Assembly: GCF_002736145.1 (NCBI RefSeq)
Contig: NZ_CP024160.1
Span: 1,860,001 to 1,924,000 of the forward strand
DNA from: Collinsella aerofaciens
GTDB taxonomy: Bacteria > Actinomycetota > Coriobacteriia > Coriobacteriales > Coriobacteriaceae
Direction of reading: 5' to 3'
Length of the DNA stretch: 64,000 nucleotides
The notes beneath the pieces were generated by a model. The model was not told the origin of the DNA. It saw only the letters and a program-made list of their open reading frames with translations, and did not search any database. Of the stretch, positions 63,001 through 64,000 are shown in pieces. Numbering within the stretch: the stretch's first letter is position 1; every line of letters starts with the position of its first letter. The position numbers and the translations under genes were made by a program.

Positions 63001-63621
63001 ATGAACCAGACACGGCAAACCAATGCCTCCCATACTTTTTTGGCAGCGCATGCCATCAAGCAGCTGCGCGAAGAGCGCGGCCTCACCCAGCGCGCCCTGG
63101 CGGAAAGCCTTGGCGTGACCGATAAAGCCGTCAGCAAGTGGGAATCCGGCCGCGGCCTTCCCGACATTTCCCTCGTTGAGCCTTTGGCCCAGAGACTCGG
63201 CATAAGCGTGGCCGAGCTTTTGGCTGGTGACATTCGGGCCAACGCCAACCGTGCAGGCAATATGCTCAAAGGCGTCTTTTACGTTTGCCCTATCTGCGGA
63301 AACGTTGTGCACGCGCTCGGAGAAGGCAGCTTTAGCTGCTGTGGCTCCACGATGTTTCCCCAGGAGGCCGAAGAGCCGGACGCGGACCACGCCTTTTCCA
63401 TCGAGCGCATCGAGGACGATTGGTACGTCACGCTCGATCATCCCATGACCAAGGATCACTACATTAGCTTTGTGGCATATGCGACTATGGACGGCATCTG
63501 CTTTAAGAAGCTCTATCCAGAGCAATCGGTGCAGCCGCGCTTCCATATTACCGGGCGCGGCAGGATATATCTTTACTGCAACCAACACGGACTCTTTACG
63601 TCGCTGACGCCTCGCAAATAA
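63001..63621 (+). CDS. XRE-family regulator with desulfoferrodoxin-like C-terminal domain
   Basis: 206 aa. An XRE helix-turn-helix (REERGLTQRALAESLGVTDKAVSKWE, about 22-47) is followed by a Cys-rich domain (FYVCPICGNVVHALGEG, FSCCGSTMFP) and a His-containing beta domain (TLDHPMTKDHYISFVAY, YCNQHGLF) that resembles superoxide reductase/desulfoferrodoxin folds. This suggests a metal- or redox-sensing regulator. ATG 63001 is favoured because it begins the family's usual N-terminus; 62944 is in frame. Confidence 0.82.
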   Translation: MNQTRQTNASHTFLAAHAIKQLREERGLTQRALAESLGVTDKAVSKWESGRGLPDISLVEPLAQRLGISVAELLAGDIRANANRAGNMLKGVFYVCPICGNVVHALGEGSFSCCGSTMFPQEAEEPDADHAFSIERIEDDWYVTLDHPMTKDHYISFVAYATMDGICFKKLYPEQSVQPRFHITGRGRIYLYCNQHGLFTSLTPRK

Positions 63622-63667
63622 CGGCTGTCTATCCGCCCTCCTCATGCGTTCCCAGGGGACCCAAAAT

Positions 63668-63731
63668 GAGCGTGGATAATCTCCCGGTTTTGGCCTGTGT
63701 GCGGGCTCAAAGTGGGAGATTATCCACGCTC
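63668..63731. repeat. Palindromic repeat family B, copy 4 with compensatory change
   Basis: GAGCGTGGATAATCTCCC and perfect inverted copy. Compared with copies 1-3, A is replaced by C on one arm and T by G on the other, so pairing is kept. Confidence 0.85.
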
Positions 63732-63785
63732 GTTAGGTTAGTGTTCGAAAATCCACGCTCGTTATATTTGGCTGGGCTGCGATGC

Positions 63786-64000
63786 CTATCTAATCGGCTC
63801 GGCGTCTTCCCTGAGAATCGAAAGATACTCCTCATACCCGTACTGCCGGTATCTCTGTCTTGACTCGTCGAGCGGACGGAGGATACCCAATTCTTCAAAT
63901 GATTTGACGAGCGAGCTCGCGGTACTCCTGCCGATATCGAGTTGGGCAGCGATAAATGCGGTGTCGATGATGGGATGCTCTTCAAGAATGCCCAACAGCC
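63786..64000 (-). CDS. Fic-family protein, C-terminal winged-helix end (partial)
   Basis: The gene runs off the right edge; about 71 C-terminal residues are visible. DTAFIAAQLDIGRSTASSLV and FEELGIL form the winged helix common at the end of Fic-domain proteins. Fic proteins transfer AMP or other groups to targets; the catalytic motif is outside the window. Assignment rests on this end only. Confidence 0.55.
   Translation of the reverse strand, partial: LLGILEEHPIIDTAFIAAQLDIGRSTASSLVKSFEELGILRPLDESRQRYRQYGYEEYLSILREDAEPIR

Noticed and set aside
40500-63800. CRISPR array made of the recurring palindromes
   Set aside because: Copies are scattered singly between genes, unevenly spaced, with no spacers and no cas genes.

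Overview
The window is a roughly 60% G+C chromosomal segment that most resembles a gut Coriobacteriia, probably Collinsella or a close relative. This is inferred from the density of PTS sugar operons, a LuxR regulator fused to a 12-TM MFS-like membrane domain (51950-53494), a LuxS, a PRC-barrel/MgtE-type protein paired with an NRAMP-related transporter, and the codon bias. No rRNA, tRNA or CRISPR array was seen.

Layout. 1-7577: CBS/CorC protein end, an acidic-tailed protein, YtxH and PRC-barrel proteins, a membrane-anchored NodB-fold protein with lost metal ligands, then an MgtE-like sensor and an NRAMP-related transporter behind a structured leader. 8123-10339: OatA-like acetyltransferase. 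10527-25069: sugar catabolism (ribokinase and nucleoside hydrolase; two LacI regulators; alpha/beta hydrolase; DUF5060/DUF4038 apiosidase-like glycosidase; Lac-type PTS IIC-IIB-IIA; FucI-fold isomerase; split transketolase; FGGY kinase). 25239: luxS. 25927-29291: lower-G+C antiterminator, EIIBC and esterase. 29415-31847: DUF4867 protein and 6-phospho-beta-glucosidase. 31990-35986: three-gene signalling operon. 36096-40393: leftward lipoprotein, SPFH and zinc-ribbon cluster. 40982-51566: second antiterminator/EIIBC pair, Sde182-like protein, esterase, third EIIBC, second apiosidase-like enzyme, a glycosidase remnant and a ROK kinase. 51950-57208: MFS-LuxR regulator, zinc-ribbon protein and two paralogous lipoproteins. 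57237-58690: an IS3-family element. 58747-64000: mgtA (with a small upstream ORF), pyrE, an XRE/desulfoferrodoxin-like protein and the end of a Fic-family gene.

How genes work together. The central locus reads as import and phosphorylation of a plant-derived glycoside, release of a sugar, isomerisation, kinase step and transketolase cleavage. The apiosidase-like enzymes suggest a branched pentose such as apiose, but this is inference. Three Mg-related genes (MgtE-like, NRAMP-related, mgtA) all sit behind unusual leaders.

The intergenic spaces are crowded with several families of palindromic repeats. One family shows a compensatory base-pair change between copies, one serves as an intrinsic terminator, and one copy has been split by the IS3 element with a 3-bp target duplication.
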